Shown: positions 30,071-38,736 of the stretch, piece by piece
Layout of the letters: each line of letters opens with the position of its first letter
Numbering within the stretch: the first letter of the stretch is position 1
From: Rhodobacterales bacterium 32-67-9
GTDB lineage: Bacteria > Pseudomonadota > Alphaproteobacteria > Rhodobacterales > Rhodobacteraceae
Direction: 5' to 3'
DNA: 64,000 nt
Assembly: GCA_002280515.1 (NCBI GenBank)
Contig: NCEA01000010.1
Coordinates: 174,187-238,186 of the forward strand
Program-made: the position numbers and the translations under genes
The notes under the pieces: generated by a model
What the model saw: the letters and a program-made list of their open reading frames with translations, nothing else
Told to the model about the DNA's origin: nothing
Databases searched by the model: none

Positions 30071-30739
30071 TCACGCGGCGTCCGGATCGCCACCCAGAAC
30101 CACAATCAACTGTGTCACCCGGCGACGCAAGCCCGCGGTCGCATCGGGTTCCTCGAGGATCAGCCGCGCGAGCGCCAGCGCCTCCTCGTCCTTGCCGTCT
30201 GCCATAAGCACCAGCGCCTGCTGCTCCATCGCCAGCGCCCGGAACGGCGCCCCGGCCTCGGCCAGGGAGGCGAGCGTCGCGTCACGGGCCGCCGGCTCCA
30301 TCGACGGGCCGGCGAGGATCACCGCCTTCAACTGCGCAAGCTGCCGGTAGCTCGTCCCGAGTGTCGCATCCCCGGCCAGCGCCTCCAGCCGGATCAGGGC
30401 CCCGGCGCGGTCGCCGCCACGCAGCGCCTCGTCCGCGGCGAGGAAGCCAAGGACGGCCTTCTGCCCCTCCGCATCCCCCGCCGCGTTCGATCCGATCCCG
30501 TCGAGCGCCGCGACCCGGGCCGCCGGATCGTCGCTGGCAAGGGCGGCGACAACGGCATCGCCGAAGGCCTGCGCCCCGGCCCGCGCCCGCGCCTTCTGCC
30601 ATTCGTTCCAGGCCGCGCCGCCGACGATCAGCACGACGAGCGCGATCCCGATCCAGCCGTATTTGCGAAAGGTCGCGAAGAGCCGGTCGCGGCGCACTTC
30701 CTCGGTGACTTCGTCGATGAAACTGTCGGTCTCGCTCAC
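30071..30739 (-). CDS. YfgM-like membrane-anchored TPR protein
   Basis: A 222-aa protein with a cytoplasmic N-terminus (VSETDSFIDEVTEEVRRDRL), one membrane helix near residues 27-44 (YGWIGIALVVLIVGGAAW), and a periplasmic Ala-rich TPR_21-type helical region. Relatives (YfgM) bind SecYEG and periplasmic chaperones. GTG is the likely start, supported by GTGGGAGCAGG upstream; a longer ATG frame lacks similarity. It leads the unit with bamB and der. Confidence 0.82.
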   Translation of the reverse strand: MSETDSFIDEVTEEVRRDRLFATFRKYGWIGIALVVLIVGGAAWNEWQKARARAGAQAFGDAVVAALASDDPAARVAALDGIGSNAAGDAEGQKAVLGFLAADEALRGGDRAGALIRLEALAGDATLGTSYRQLAQLKAVILAGPSMEPAARDATLASLAEAGAPFRALAMEQQALVLMADGKDEEALALARLILEEPDATAGLRRRVTQLIVVLGGDPDAA

Positions 30740-30861
30740 ACGCCTGCTCCCACCTGCCGGGGCCTTGCGACGGCCCCGGATTCCGGCCCTGTCTACACGC
30801 AAGTCCGATGGCTTGCCAAGACTGCGGCCGTCAGTGCGGCAGGCTCCGCCGCGAGCGGCCG

Positions 30862-32757
30862 TCAGACGGCACGCCGGTCACGGGTGCGCCCCGCTTCGGC
30901 GTCGGCGTCAGTGGGGATCTTCGGGCGCGGGATCCGCTCTCCGTCGTCCTGCTCCTCCTCCTCGGCCGACTGGCGCGCCCACATCGCGGCATAGCGGCCG
31001 CCGCGCGCCAGAAGATCCTCGTGCCGGCCGACCTCGACGATGACGCCCTTTTCCAGAACCACGATGCGGTCGGCATCGGCGATGGTCGACAGCCGGTGCG
31101 CGATGGTGATCACCGTGCGCCCCTCGCCCATCGCCTGCAGGCTTTCCTGGATATCGCGCTCCGTCTGGGTGTCGAGCGCACTCGTCGCTTCGTCCAGGAG
31201 GAGGATCGGCGGGTTCTTCAGAAGCGTGCGGGCGATGCCGACGCGCTGCTTTTCGCCGCCCGACAGCTTCAGCCCGCGTTCGCCGACCCGGGTTTCGTAT
31301 CCCTCGGGCAGCGACATGATGAAATCGTGGATCTTCGCCGCCTTCGCCGCCGCGATCAGCTCTTCGCGCGGGGCATCGGGGCGGCCATAGGCGATGTTGT
31401 AAAGGATCGTGTCGTTGAAGAGCACGGTGTCCTGCGGCACGACACCGATCCGGGCGTGGAGCGAATCCTGCGTGATGTCGCGCACATCCTGCCCGTCGAT
31501 GCGCAAGGCGCCGCCGACCACGTCGTAGAAGCGGAAGAGAAGCCGCCCGATGGTCGACTTGCCCGAGCCAGAGGGGCCGACGATCGCCACCGTCTCGCCG
31601 GCGGCGATCTTCAGGCTCACGCCCTTCAGGATCGGCCGCGCCGCCTCGTAGCCGAAGCTGACATCGTCAAGCTCCACCTCGCCGCCGCCGACCTTCAGAT
31701 CGGGCGCGCCGGGCTTGTCGGTGATCTCGGCCGGCTGTTCCAGCAGGTCGAACATCTCGCCCATGTCCACGAGCGCCTGGCGGATCTCGCGGTAGACGGT
31801 GCCAAGGAAGTTCAGCGGCAAGGTGATCTGGATCATGTAGGCGTTGACCATGACGAAATCGCCGACCGTCAGCACCCCCGACTGCACCCCCATCGCCGCC
31901 ATGACCATCACCACGATCAGGCCGCTGGAGATCAGCAGCGCCTGGCCAAAGTTGAGCGCCGAGAGCGATTGCCCGGTCCGGATCGCCGCCGTCTCGTAGC
32001 CGCGCATCGCGTCGTCATAGCGCCCGGCCTCGCGCGCCTCGGCGCCGAAATACTTCACCGTCTCGAAGTTCAAGAGGCTGTCGACCGCCTTCTGGTTGGC
32101 GTCGGTATCCTGCGCGTTCATCTCGCGGCGGATCTTCACCCGAAGCTCCGTCACCTTGAACGTATAGGTCACATAAAGCGCGATGGTGACGATGACGACG
32201 ACCGCGTAGCGCCAGTCGAAGACCAGCGCGAAGATCACCGTGACCATGCTGAGCTCGAGGATCAGCGGCCCGACCGACAGAAGCATGAAGCGCAGTAGGA
32301 ACTCGACGCCCTTGACCCCACGCTCGATGATCCGGCTCAGCCCGCCGGTCTTGCGGGTGATGTGGTAGCGCATCGACAGGCGGTGGATATGGGTAAAGGT
32401 CTCGAGCGCCAGCTTGCGCAGGGCGCGCTGGCCGACGCGCACGAAGAGCACGTCGCGGAGCTCGTTGAAGCCGATGGAGCTGATCCGCGCCATGCCGTAG
32501 GCCACCGTCAGCCCGATCGCCCCGACCGACAGCAGCCAGGCATCGCCGCGGCTGTCGCCCGACAGCGAATCGACCGCCGCCTTGTAGAAGAACGGCGTCA
32601 GGACCGAGACGATCTTGGCCGTCACCAGCGCAAGCAGCGACAACACCACCCGCCGCTTCACCCAGAACTCGTTTTCCGGCCAGAGATAGGGCGCGACACG
32701 GCGCAAGGTGCGCGCACTGCGCTTCCAGCCATCCGTTACTTGCGTTTCACCCGCCAT
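30862..32757 (-). CDS. Atm1-type ABC exporter (heavy metal / glutathione conjugate)
   Basis: A 631-aa half-transporter: six membrane helices (about residues 40-330) fused to an ATPase. Walker A is GPSGSGKSTIGR, the signature LKLSGGEKQRVGIARTL, Walker B ILLLDEATSALD. Close to mitochondrial Atm1 and bacterial NaAtm1, which export glutathione persulfide or metal-glutathione adducts: FNELRDVLFVRVGQRALRKL and MRYHITRKTGGLSRIIERG are typical. The C-terminus is an acidic hydrophilic tail. Divergent from an ArsR gene whose operator lies about 70 nt from this start codon. Confidence 0.92.
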   Translation of the reverse strand: MAGETQVTDGWKRSARTLRRVAPYLWPENEFWVKRRVVLSLLALVTAKIVSVLTPFFYKAAVDSLSGDSRGDAWLLSVGAIGLTVAYGMARISSIGFNELRDVLFVRVGQRALRKLALETFTHIHRLSMRYHITRKTGGLSRIIERGVKGVEFLLRFMLLSVGPLILELSMVTVIFALVFDWRYAVVVIVTIALYVTYTFKVTELRVKIRREMNAQDTDANQKAVDSLLNFETVKYFGAEAREAGRYDDAMRGYETAAIRTGQSLSALNFGQALLISSGLIVVMVMAAMGVQSGVLTVGDFVMVNAYMIQITLPLNFLGTVYREIRQALVDMGEMFDLLEQPAEITDKPGAPDLKVGGGEVELDDVSFGYEAARPILKGVSLKIAAGETVAIVGPSGSGKSTIGRLLFRFYDVVGGALRIDGQDVRDITQDSLHARIGVVPQDTVLFNDTILYNIAYGRPDAPREELIAAAKAAKIHDFIMSLPEGYETRVGERGLKLSGGEKQRVGIARTLLKNPPILLLDEATSALDTQTERDIQESLQAMGEGRTVITIAHRLSTIADADRIVVLEKGVIVEVGRHEDLLARGGRYAAMWARQSAEEEEQDDGERIPRPKIPTDADAEAGRTRDRRAV

Positions 32758-32789
32758 CGGTCGCCGTTCCCTGCTTCCATGATGCGCGC

Positions 32790-32818
32790 TTGATCGCAGA
32801 GACGGGCTCGGGTATCAA
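32790..32818 (+). promoter_or_regulatory. Candidate arsR promoter
   Basis: TTGATC (32790-32795) and TATCAA (32813-32818) are spaced 17 bp apart. Transcription would start near 32825, right at the left edge of the inverted repeat. Confidence 0.55.
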
Positions 32819-32827
32819 GGGGAATAA

Positions 32828-32851
32828 TTCAACATTTCATGAGTAGTTGAA
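32828..32851. promoter_or_regulatory. ArsR-type operator overlapping the translation start region
   Basis: TTCAAC-ATT-TCATGA-GTA-GTTGAA is a 24-bp palindrome with perfect outer 6-bp arms and a perfect central 6 bp. It ends 2 nt before the arsR ATG and starts about 10 nt after the -10 box, replacing any ribosome site. The layout fits autorepression by the adjacent SmtB/ArsR regulator. Confidence 0.65.
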
Positions 32852-32853
32852 CA

Positions 32854-33195
32854 ATGGATCAGGGCAAAGCGCTCGCCGCCCTCTCGGCGCTGGCGAACGA
32901 GACGCGGCTGGAACTGGTGCGGGCGTTGATCGCGCGCGGGGCCGAGGGGCTGTCGGCGGGCGATATCGCGCGCCGGCTCGAGATTTCGGCCTCCCGGCTC
33001 TCGTTTCATCTCGCGGCCCTGGAACAGGCCGGGCTCATCACCTCGCGCCGCGCCTCGCGGCACGTCTTCTATGCCGCCGACGCGGGCGGGATCGGCGGGG
33101 TGATCTCCTACCTTCTCAACGATTGCTGCAAGGGGCATCCGGAGATTTCCGCCTGCTGCCTGCATTCGGGCGGGGCTATTCGCCCGGAACCGTGA
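32854..33195 (+). CDS. ArsR/SmtB family metalloregulator
   Basis: A 113-aa winged-helix repressor. MDQGKALAALSALANETRLE opens the fold, and the recognition helix is near SASRLSFHLAALEQAGLI. The C-terminus holds two Cys pairs, NDCCKGHPEISACC, the arrangement of As(III)/Sb(III)-sensing ArsR proteins with a C-terminal site. No arsenic resistance gene (arsC, acr3, arsB) is in the window; the divergent Atm1-type exporter is the only obvious partner. No ribosome site is visible because the operator occupies that place. The 3' end overlaps the convergent LysM gene by 20 bp. Confidence 0.88.
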   Translation: MDQGKALAALSALANETRLELVRALIARGAEGLSAGDIARRLEISASRLSFHLAALEQAGLITSRRASRHVFYAADAGGIGGVISYLLNDCCKGHPEISACCLHSGGAIRPEP

Positions 33196-34819
33196 AGATC
33201 TGGCCCGGATAGATCAGGTCCGGATCGCGGATCTGCGCCTTGTTGGCCTCGTAGACCTTCACGTAGAGGATGCCCTCGCCGTAGTTCTCCCGCGCGATCC
33301 GCCAGAGCGAAAAGCCCGGCTGGACGGTGACGATCACCGCCTTGGTCGCGGGCGATGCCGGTGGCTCCGGGGCGGCGGCAAGGGCGGCGGGGGCCGGCGC
33401 CTCGGCCGCCGCCACATCCGTGACGGCCGATCCCGTGTTCACCTCGGGGGTGGCGGCTTGCGGCAGGGTCTCCGGCGCGTCCGGCTCGGCCGGCGCGGCG
33501 GCGGTCGCCGTCGGTTCCGGGGTTGGCGTGGCAGGTTCCGGCGCGGCGGCAGATTCGGCAGCCGGTTCCGGGCTTGCCGCCGATTGCAGCGCCGCCGTCA
33601 CGGTTTCCGGCGCCTCGCGCTGGAACGGCGTCTCGAACCGGGAGGAGACCTTGCCGGCGCCGTCGATCTGATCGACGCGGAGCGTGTAAAGTCCGGCCGC
33701 CACCCCGGAAAGCGCCGCCCGCCAGGCGCCATCGGCATCGACCGGCACCGTCGCCGCCTCGACATTGTCGAGGTAGAGCCGCGCGAAGGCCCCTGCACGG
33801 CCACGCCCGGCGATCTCGACCTCGCCCGCCGCTCCGTAGCCAATCGTGTCGATGACGATGTCGGCCACCGGGGCGGCTTCGGTCTGCTTGCGCACCCCAC
33901 CGGCATCGACGATCAGGATATCCGGACCGGCGGCGGGTTCCGCCTCTGCTTCCTCGGATGCCGCGGCGGGTTCCGGCGCTGTCCCGGTGTCGGTTTCGGT
34001 GCTGGTCTCGGCCGCGCTTCCGGTCGCCGATTCGGCGCTGGCCACCGCCACAGGTGCCGCGAAGGGCGCGACGATCACCTCGGCGTCGGAGGCCAGGCCG
34101 GCCCCGTCGGCGCCCGGTGTCACCAGCGTCATCACCCTCGGCGCCTCGCTCGGCATCAGGGTGAAGAGAGCGGCGAAGGCCCCGCGCGCATCGGTCACGG
34201 CCGAGGCCGCCTCGGCCCCGTCGACGAGGATCGAGACGGTGGCCCCGGCGGCGGCCCGCCCGGCGACAAGCACCGATCCGTCGGCATCGACGCGGACGGT
34301 GTCGAAGCTCGGCGGCAGGGTCGCCGCCCCGGCCTTTTCGGCCGGTTCCTCCACCGGTGGCGCCTCCACGGCGGGCGCGTCCGCGATGGCGTCCGTGCCG
34401 GACGGCTCGGCGGTCGTGGGCTCGGTGGTAGCGGGCTCGGTGGTCGCAGGCTCTGCGGTTGCGGACTCGGTGGTTGCGGACTCGGTGGCTGCGGACTCGG
34501 TGGCTGCGGACTCGGTGGCTGCGGGCTCTGCGGCTGCGGGCTCTGCGGCTGCCGGGGCCTCGGACTCCGTCCCGGCCACTTCAGGCTCGGGCGCAGGCGC
34601 AGCCTCTGGCTGGACCGGGGCTGTGGCGCTCTCGGTCGAGGACATGGCTGGCGTCGATTCGGTCGCCACCTCCGGCGCCTCGCCCCGGAAGCCAAAATAC
34701 CAGATCAGCACCGCGACCCCGAGACCAGTCAGCGCGCCGAGCACCCAGCCACGACCATTCCCCGGCCCACCGCTCGGGCCTCCGGCGCCGGGTGCGCCCG
34801 CTAGATTCTTGTCCGTCAT
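33176..34819 (-). CDS. LysM-domain membrane protein with low-complexity spacer
   Basis: A 547-aa protein starting MTDKNLAGAPGAGG, with a single membrane anchor near residues 25-45 (VLGALTGLGVAVLIWYFGF). A long Ala/Glu/Pro/Thr-rich region follows, built partly from five-residue AATES/AATEP repeats. Ig-like modules are likely around residues 180-250 and 335-400 (FDTVRVDADGSVLVAGRAAA; IGYGAAGEVEIAGRGRAGAF). A C-terminal LysM domain lies at about 497-547 (VQPGFSLWRIARENYG). Probably binds peptidoglycan from the inner membrane. A longer frame start is possible but unlikely. Confidence 0.82.
   Translation of the reverse strand: MTDKNLAGAPGAGGPSGGPGNGRGWVLGALTGLGVAVLIWYFGFRGEAPEVATESTPAMSSTESATAPVQPEAAPAPEPEVAGTESEAPAAAEPAAAEPAATESAATESAATESATTESATAEPATTEPATTEPTTAEPSGTDAIADAPAVEAPPVEEPAEKAGAATLPPSFDTVRVDADGSVLVAGRAAAGATVSILVDGAEAASAVTDARGAFAALFTLMPSEAPRVMTLVTPGADGAGLASDAEVIVAPFAAPVAVASAESATGSAAETSTETDTGTAPEPAAASEEAEAEPAAGPDILIVDAGGVRKQTEAAPVADIVIDTIGYGAAGEVEIAGRGRAGAFARLYLDNVEAATVPVDADGAWRAALSGVAAGLYTLRVDQIDGAGKVSSRFETPFQREAPETVTAALQSAASPEPAAESAAAPEPATPTPEPTATAAAPAEPDAPETLPQAATPEVNTGSAVTDVAAAEAPAPAALAAAPEPPASPATKAVIVTVQPGFSLWRIARENYGEGILYVKVYEANKAQIRDPDLIYPGQIFTVPGE
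34411..34555 (-). repeat. 15-bp minisatellite within the LysM gene
   Basis: About nine to ten near-identical units of type GCGGACTCGGTGGTT in tandem (plus-strand view) encode the AATES/ATTEP pentapeptide run. Units differ by one to three bases, as expected for slippage-prone DNA. Confidence 0.8.
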
Positions 34820-34916
34820 GAATTCCCCCAAGGCCGCGCCGCTTGGCGGGCGCGCTTGAGCGACCATAGCAACGCCGCTATCACGGGTCAAAGAAACCGT
34901 TGAGCATGAGGCCGCG

Positions 34917-35474
34917 ATGACCAGACCCCGAATTTCCGTTTGCGTCTACTGCGGATCGCGCACCGGCAGCCGACCGGCCTATACCGAGGCCGCCCGCGCC
35001 ACCGGACGGATGCTCGCCGCGAAGGGCTGGCGGCTGGTCTACGGCGCCGGCGATGTCGGGCTGATGGGCGAAGTGGCCCGAACCGCGCAGGCGGCCGGCG
35101 CCGAGACCTTCGGCGTCATCCCCACGCATCTCCTCTCGCGCGAGGTCGGCAAGCGCGACCTCTCGACCTTCGTCATCACCGAGACGATGCACGAGCGCAA
35201 GAAGGTGATGTTCATGAATGCCGACGCGGTCGTGGTGCTGCCCGGCGGCGGCGGCTCGCTCGACGAGTTCTTCGAGGTGCTGACCTGGCGCCAGCTCGGG
35301 CTTCACGACAAGCCAATCGTTCTGGCGAATATCGAAGGCTACTGGGACCCGCTTCTGGCGATGATCGACCGGATCATCGGCGAGGGTTTCGCCGACCCGA
35401 CGCTGCGCGGGTTTGTCGAGGTCGCACCGAGCGTCGCGGCTCTCGAAACCCTGCTGACGAAACGCCTGGGCTGA
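34917..35474 (+). CDS. LOG family nucleoside 5'-monophosphate phosphoribohydrolase
   Basis: A 185-aa Rossmann-fold protein of the TIGR00730/LOG family, related to plant LONELY GUY enzymes that release free base from cytokinin riboside monophosphates; bacterial members hydrolyse AMP or similar. It shows ISVCVYCGSRTGSRPAY, GWRLVYGAGDVGLMGEVA, ETMHERKKVMFMNAD and the active-site loop PGGGGSLDEFFEVLTWRQLG. The ATG is 9 codons into a GAGGCCGCG leader. Single gene, divergent from the LysM gene. Confidence 0.9.
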   Translation: MTRPRISVCVYCGSRTGSRPAYTEAARATGRMLAAKGWRLVYGAGDVGLMGEVARTAQAAGAETFGVIPTHLLSREVGKRDLSTFVITETMHERKKVMFMNADAVVVLPGGGGSLDEFFEVLTWRQLGLHDKPIVLANIEGYWDPLLAMIDRIIGEGFADPTLRGFVEVAPSVAALETLLTKRLG

Positions 35475-35642
35475 AACCGGCCTGAAAACGCCGGCCCGAT
35501 CGGCCATTTCCGGCGCATCCACCGGACGTAAGGGATACCCTACTCTACCTTTGCGAGAATCGCGCGTATTATCCTGCTTCGTCCCGTAACGAGTGGGCGA
35601 GCTTTCTTCTTTTTATTTCAAATATATACATGGAGATTGACC

Positions 35643-37799
35643 ATGGCAGACAATGAAAAGGACGTGGCCCTGCGCCACGCCGCCAAGTTTCACCTGATCG
35701 CCAACCCCAACTACTTCGGCAACCTGACCGATCTGAAACTGGCCGGCATCCCGAAGCCGGTGCTGAAGAAGATCGGCGACACCAGCTTCGAGGAGCTGAC
35801 CTGTATCGGCTACAACCCGGATACCGAGATCCTGACCGCCATCGTGCGGATCAAGCAGCAATCCGGTTACGGCGGCGATGCCTGCACCAACGGCAGTCAG
35901 GAATACGTGCGCTTCTACCTCGACTACGGCGACGGCACCTGGGTCGATCACGGAGTCACGAGCTTCACGATCCACGACCTGCCGTTCAAGGAGCCGCTCT
36001 GCTACGCTGTCTCGATCCGGATCAGACCGAAACGCCGGTCCTGCTGCGACGACAAGCCGGTCCTGCCGAATGTCCGCGCCGTCCTGTCGTGGAACACGAT
36101 GCCGCCGGCGAACATGCCGAACTGGAACCCGATCTGGGGCAACCGGCTGGAGCGTGACATCCAGATCGAGCCGCGCAACTGGTTCATCTGCAAGCTCATC
36201 GACCATATCGGCGACATCGGCATCCAGAAGATCGACCCCGGCCTGATCGACAAGATCACCAGCGCGGTGACGAAGTTGCCGCCGCCGAAGCCCGAGGCGA
36301 CGCTGCCCGAACTGATGAAGATCGCGCGGGGCGAGGACCGCGAACTCGCGGTCCTGCGCAACGTCTTCCCGGCGGTGACGAAACTCGCCGCCAATCCCGA
36401 CGACATGGTTGCCTTGCAGGCGCTCGCGCCGCTGAAGGCGCTCGACATCGACATCTCGAAATTCGCGGACTTCCTCGCGCAGCCCAAGTTCAACACCACC
36501 TATGAAGAACTGCACTGCGTCGGGCTCGACCGCGACGCGACGACCCTGCACGGCGTCGTGCAGGTCAAGCGCAGGTCGGGCTATTCCGGCAATCTCTGCC
36601 AGAAGGGCAGCCGCGAATACATCGCCTTCTACCTCGATTTCGGCGCGGGCTGGGAATACCAGGGCACGACCTGGGTCGAGGTGCATGACGTCGACGTGCC
36701 GAAAGGCGGCTTGTGGTATCAGGCGGCGCTGCCCGTCAACCTCGACAAGCACCGGCAGGTCTGGTGCAAGTCCGGGCGGGCGCGAATTCGCGGCATTCTG
36801 TCCTGGGCGGTGCCGCCGGCGCCGAACCAGCCGAACTTCGTGCCGCACTGGGGCGACCGCGAGGATTGCTGGATCGAGATCCGGCCGCTGCCGAAAGGCC
36901 TGCCCGAGGGCATCGCCACCGGCTATCTGGAAACGATCGGCAACATGCCGGTGGACCAGATCGACGCGGCGGGCTTCGCGCATGGCAACGGCGTCGGCAA
37001 CGTGCCCTCGGGCGCAGACGACAGCCCGTTCGGCGGCAGCATCAACTTCGCCGGCGCCCTCGCCAACGCTCCCTCCGGGCCGATCAAGTACCAGGTCATG
37101 GTGCGCGCGCCGGGCGATCTGGTCTACAACCCCTGGACCTCGTCCTTCGGGGTCACGGTCACCACGATCATCGGCGGCTCGATCTCCCAGGCGGATCAGA
37201 CCCAGACGGCGGTTGGCGGGTTCTTCACCTACATCCCGCAGTTCGGTGCGGTCTTCAAATCGGTCGCGGGCGACCTTCTGGCGCAATACAGCTCGTCCAA
37301 ACAGGGGCTGCATTTCGTCTATGTCGCCTTCTACGACGCCACGACCAACGCGCTGATCGACCAGACCGTGCCGGAGGCGTTCTTCGTCAACACCGTGCCA
37401 CCGAAGGCGGATGTCGAGATCAGCGGCGGCAACTGCCGAAAGTTCAACGCCGGCGAGCCGATGATGGGCACCTATTCGATGACGAGCGACTTCGCGAGGG
37501 TGCTGAGCCTGTCGGTGACGCCCGTGCCCGAGGCCAATGGCGGCGTCCTGAAGATCACGTCACTGGCGCCGGCGGCCCTTCTCGCGCCGCCCTTCGGCGG
37601 GACCGGCCCCTCGGTCTCGGTCAGCTATGGCGCGAGCCAGATGACGACGGTCGGGGCCGCGGGCAACTGGACTCTCGAGACGGGTGGGATGGAGCCCTGC
37701 GGCTACAATATCCGTATCGAGGTCTGGGACCGGACCATCGTCAACAGCCATCAGCTCGGCTGGCCGGGGTCCGACATCGAGGGCTTCTGCATCGAGTGA
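35643..37799 (+). CDS. Large protein of unknown function with duplicated Cys-containing module
   Basis: I do not recognise a named family. The 718-aa protein has no signal peptide or membrane helix. Residues 49-178 and 287-415 are copies of one module: FEELTCIGYNPDTE / YEELHCVGLDRDAT, SGYGGDACTNGSQEYVRFYL / SGYSGNLCQKGSREYIAFYL, and RAVLSWNTMPPANMPNWNPIWG / RGILSWAVPPAPNQPNFVPHWG. Cys54/292 and Cys81/319 are conserved between copies. A beta-rich stretch (about 463-585) and a final domain (586-718, ending GFCIE) follow. The start is ATG with GGAG 7 nt upstream; a TTG two codons earlier is possible. AT-rich leader, own terminator, so monocistronic. Confidence 0.85.
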   Translation: MADNEKDVALRHAAKFHLIANPNYFGNLTDLKLAGIPKPVLKKIGDTSFEELTCIGYNPDTEILTAIVRIKQQSGYGGDACTNGSQEYVRFYLDYGDGTWVDHGVTSFTIHDLPFKEPLCYAVSIRIRPKRRSCCDDKPVLPNVRAVLSWNTMPPANMPNWNPIWGNRLERDIQIEPRNWFICKLIDHIGDIGIQKIDPGLIDKITSAVTKLPPPKPEATLPELMKIARGEDRELAVLRNVFPAVTKLAANPDDMVALQALAPLKALDIDISKFADFLAQPKFNTTYEELHCVGLDRDATTLHGVVQVKRRSGYSGNLCQKGSREYIAFYLDFGAGWEYQGTTWVEVHDVDVPKGGLWYQAALPVNLDKHRQVWCKSGRARIRGILSWAVPPAPNQPNFVPHWGDREDCWIEIRPLPKGLPEGIATGYLETIGNMPVDQIDAAGFAHGNGVGNVPSGADDSPFGGSINFAGALANAPSGPIKYQVMVRAPGDLVYNPWTSSFGVTVTTIIGGSISQADQTQTAVGGFFTYIPQFGAVFKSVAGDLLAQYSSSKQGLHFVYVAFYDATTNALIDQTVPEAFFVNTVPPKADVEISGGNCRKFNAGEPMMGTYSMTSDFARVLSLSVTPVPEANGGVLKITSLAPAALLAPPFGGTGPSVSVSYGASQMTTVGAAGNWTLETGGMEPCGYNIRIEVWDRTIVNSHQLGWPGSDIEGFCIE

Positions 37800-37811
37800 A
37801 GCACGCCAGGC

Positions 37812-37833
37812 GGGCGCCCCTTCGGGGGCGCCC
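37812..37833. terminator. Bidirectional hairpin terminator
   Basis: GGGCGCCCC-TTCG-GGGGCGCCC: a 9-bp perfect stem with a TTCG loop between two convergent stop codons, 13 nt after the duplicated-module gene and 5 nt beyond the phosphoesterase stop. Confidence 0.78.
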
Positions 37834-37838
37834 TGCCC

Positions 37839-38735
37839 TCAGCCGGCAATCTCCACCACCGTGATCTCCGGCACCATGCCGAGCCGCACCGGCAGGATCG
37901 AGCAGCCGATCCCGCCCGAGACGACCAGATCGCGGTTGCCCTCGCGCACATGGCCATAGGCATAGCGGTTGCCATAGGCCGAGGGCACCCACGGAGACCA
38001 GCCGAAGATCCGCACCTGCCCGCCATGGGTATGGCCGCTGAGCGTCAGCGCCACGCGGTCGGGCACTTTCGGAAAGAGATCCGGTTCATGCGCCAGAAGG
38101 ATCGCCGGCGCGTCGTCCGTGATCTGCGCCAGTGTTCCGGGAAGGTCGTCGAGCCCCCGGAACACCATGTCGCCGATGCCGATCGCCAGCTGGTCGTCCA
38201 ACCCGGCAAGCCAGAACGGCCCCGCCGCCGATCCTTCCCCGACCTTCACCGCGTGGTTTTGCAGGACCGGGACGCCGGCCGCGCGCAGAAGCTCCGCGAT
38301 CCGGTTCGGTCCGCCGCCCCGCGCCTGCGCCGCCCGGTCGTGCCACCAGTCGTGATTGCCGAGGATCGCCCAGACCCCCAGCGGCGCGGCAAGCTTGGCA
38401 AGCTCAGCCGCCGTGTCCTCCATCGACACCTTCTTCGAGATGAACGGATGCCCGGCCTCCAGATCGCCGAGGATGACAACGACGTCGGCGCCAAGCGCGT
38501 TGGTGCGCGCCACGATCCGCGACAGCCGCTTCAGCGAGACGAAGGGTTCGCCCATGTGGAGGTCGGCCAGCACCGCGATGGTCAGGGGCCCGCCGCTCCA
38601 GCCCGGCGGCGCGATCCGCCGCCGCGTCACCCGGAGGCGCAGCACCGGTTCGATGAAAAAGCCGTAGGCCGAAACGAAAAGGCCTGCCAGCGTGGACGCC
38701 AGCAGGCCCTTCAGAACGCTTCGCCGCGAGATCAT
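37839..38735 (-). CDS. Metallophosphoesterase with Tat-like signal
   Basis: A 298-aa calcineurin-like phosphoesterase of the YaeI/UDP-diacylglucosamine-pyrophosphatase-like group. The N-terminus MISRRSVLKGLLASTLAGLF carries an SRRSVLK twin-arginine motif plus a hydrophobic stretch, so it is likely exported or anchored on the periplasmic side. Metal motifs are VLADLHMG, VVILGDLEAG, ILGNHDWWHD and LSGHTHGGQ. It starts 1 nt after the sodB stop and is presumably cotranscribed with it. The actual phosphoester substrate is unknown. Confidence 0.86.
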   Translation of the reverse strand: MISRRSVLKGLLASTLAGLFVSAYGFFIEPVLRLRVTRRRIAPPGWSGGPLTIAVLADLHMGEPFVSLKRLSRIVARTNALGADVVVILGDLEAGHPFISKKVSMEDTAAELAKLAAPLGVWAILGNHDWWHDRAAQARGGGPNRIAELLRAAGVPVLQNHAVKVGEGSAAGPFWLAGLDDQLAIGIGDMVFRGLDDLPGTLAQITDDAPAILLAHEPDLFPKVPDRVALTLSGHTHGGQVRIFGWSPWVPSAYGNRYAYGHVREGNRDLVVSGGIGCSILPVRLGMVPEITVVEIAG

Positions 38736-38736
38736 C

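Noticed and set aside
34411-34555. CRISPR-like array
   Set aside because: Units are 15 bp, directly adjacent without spacers, and lie in frame inside a coding sequence: a minisatellite.
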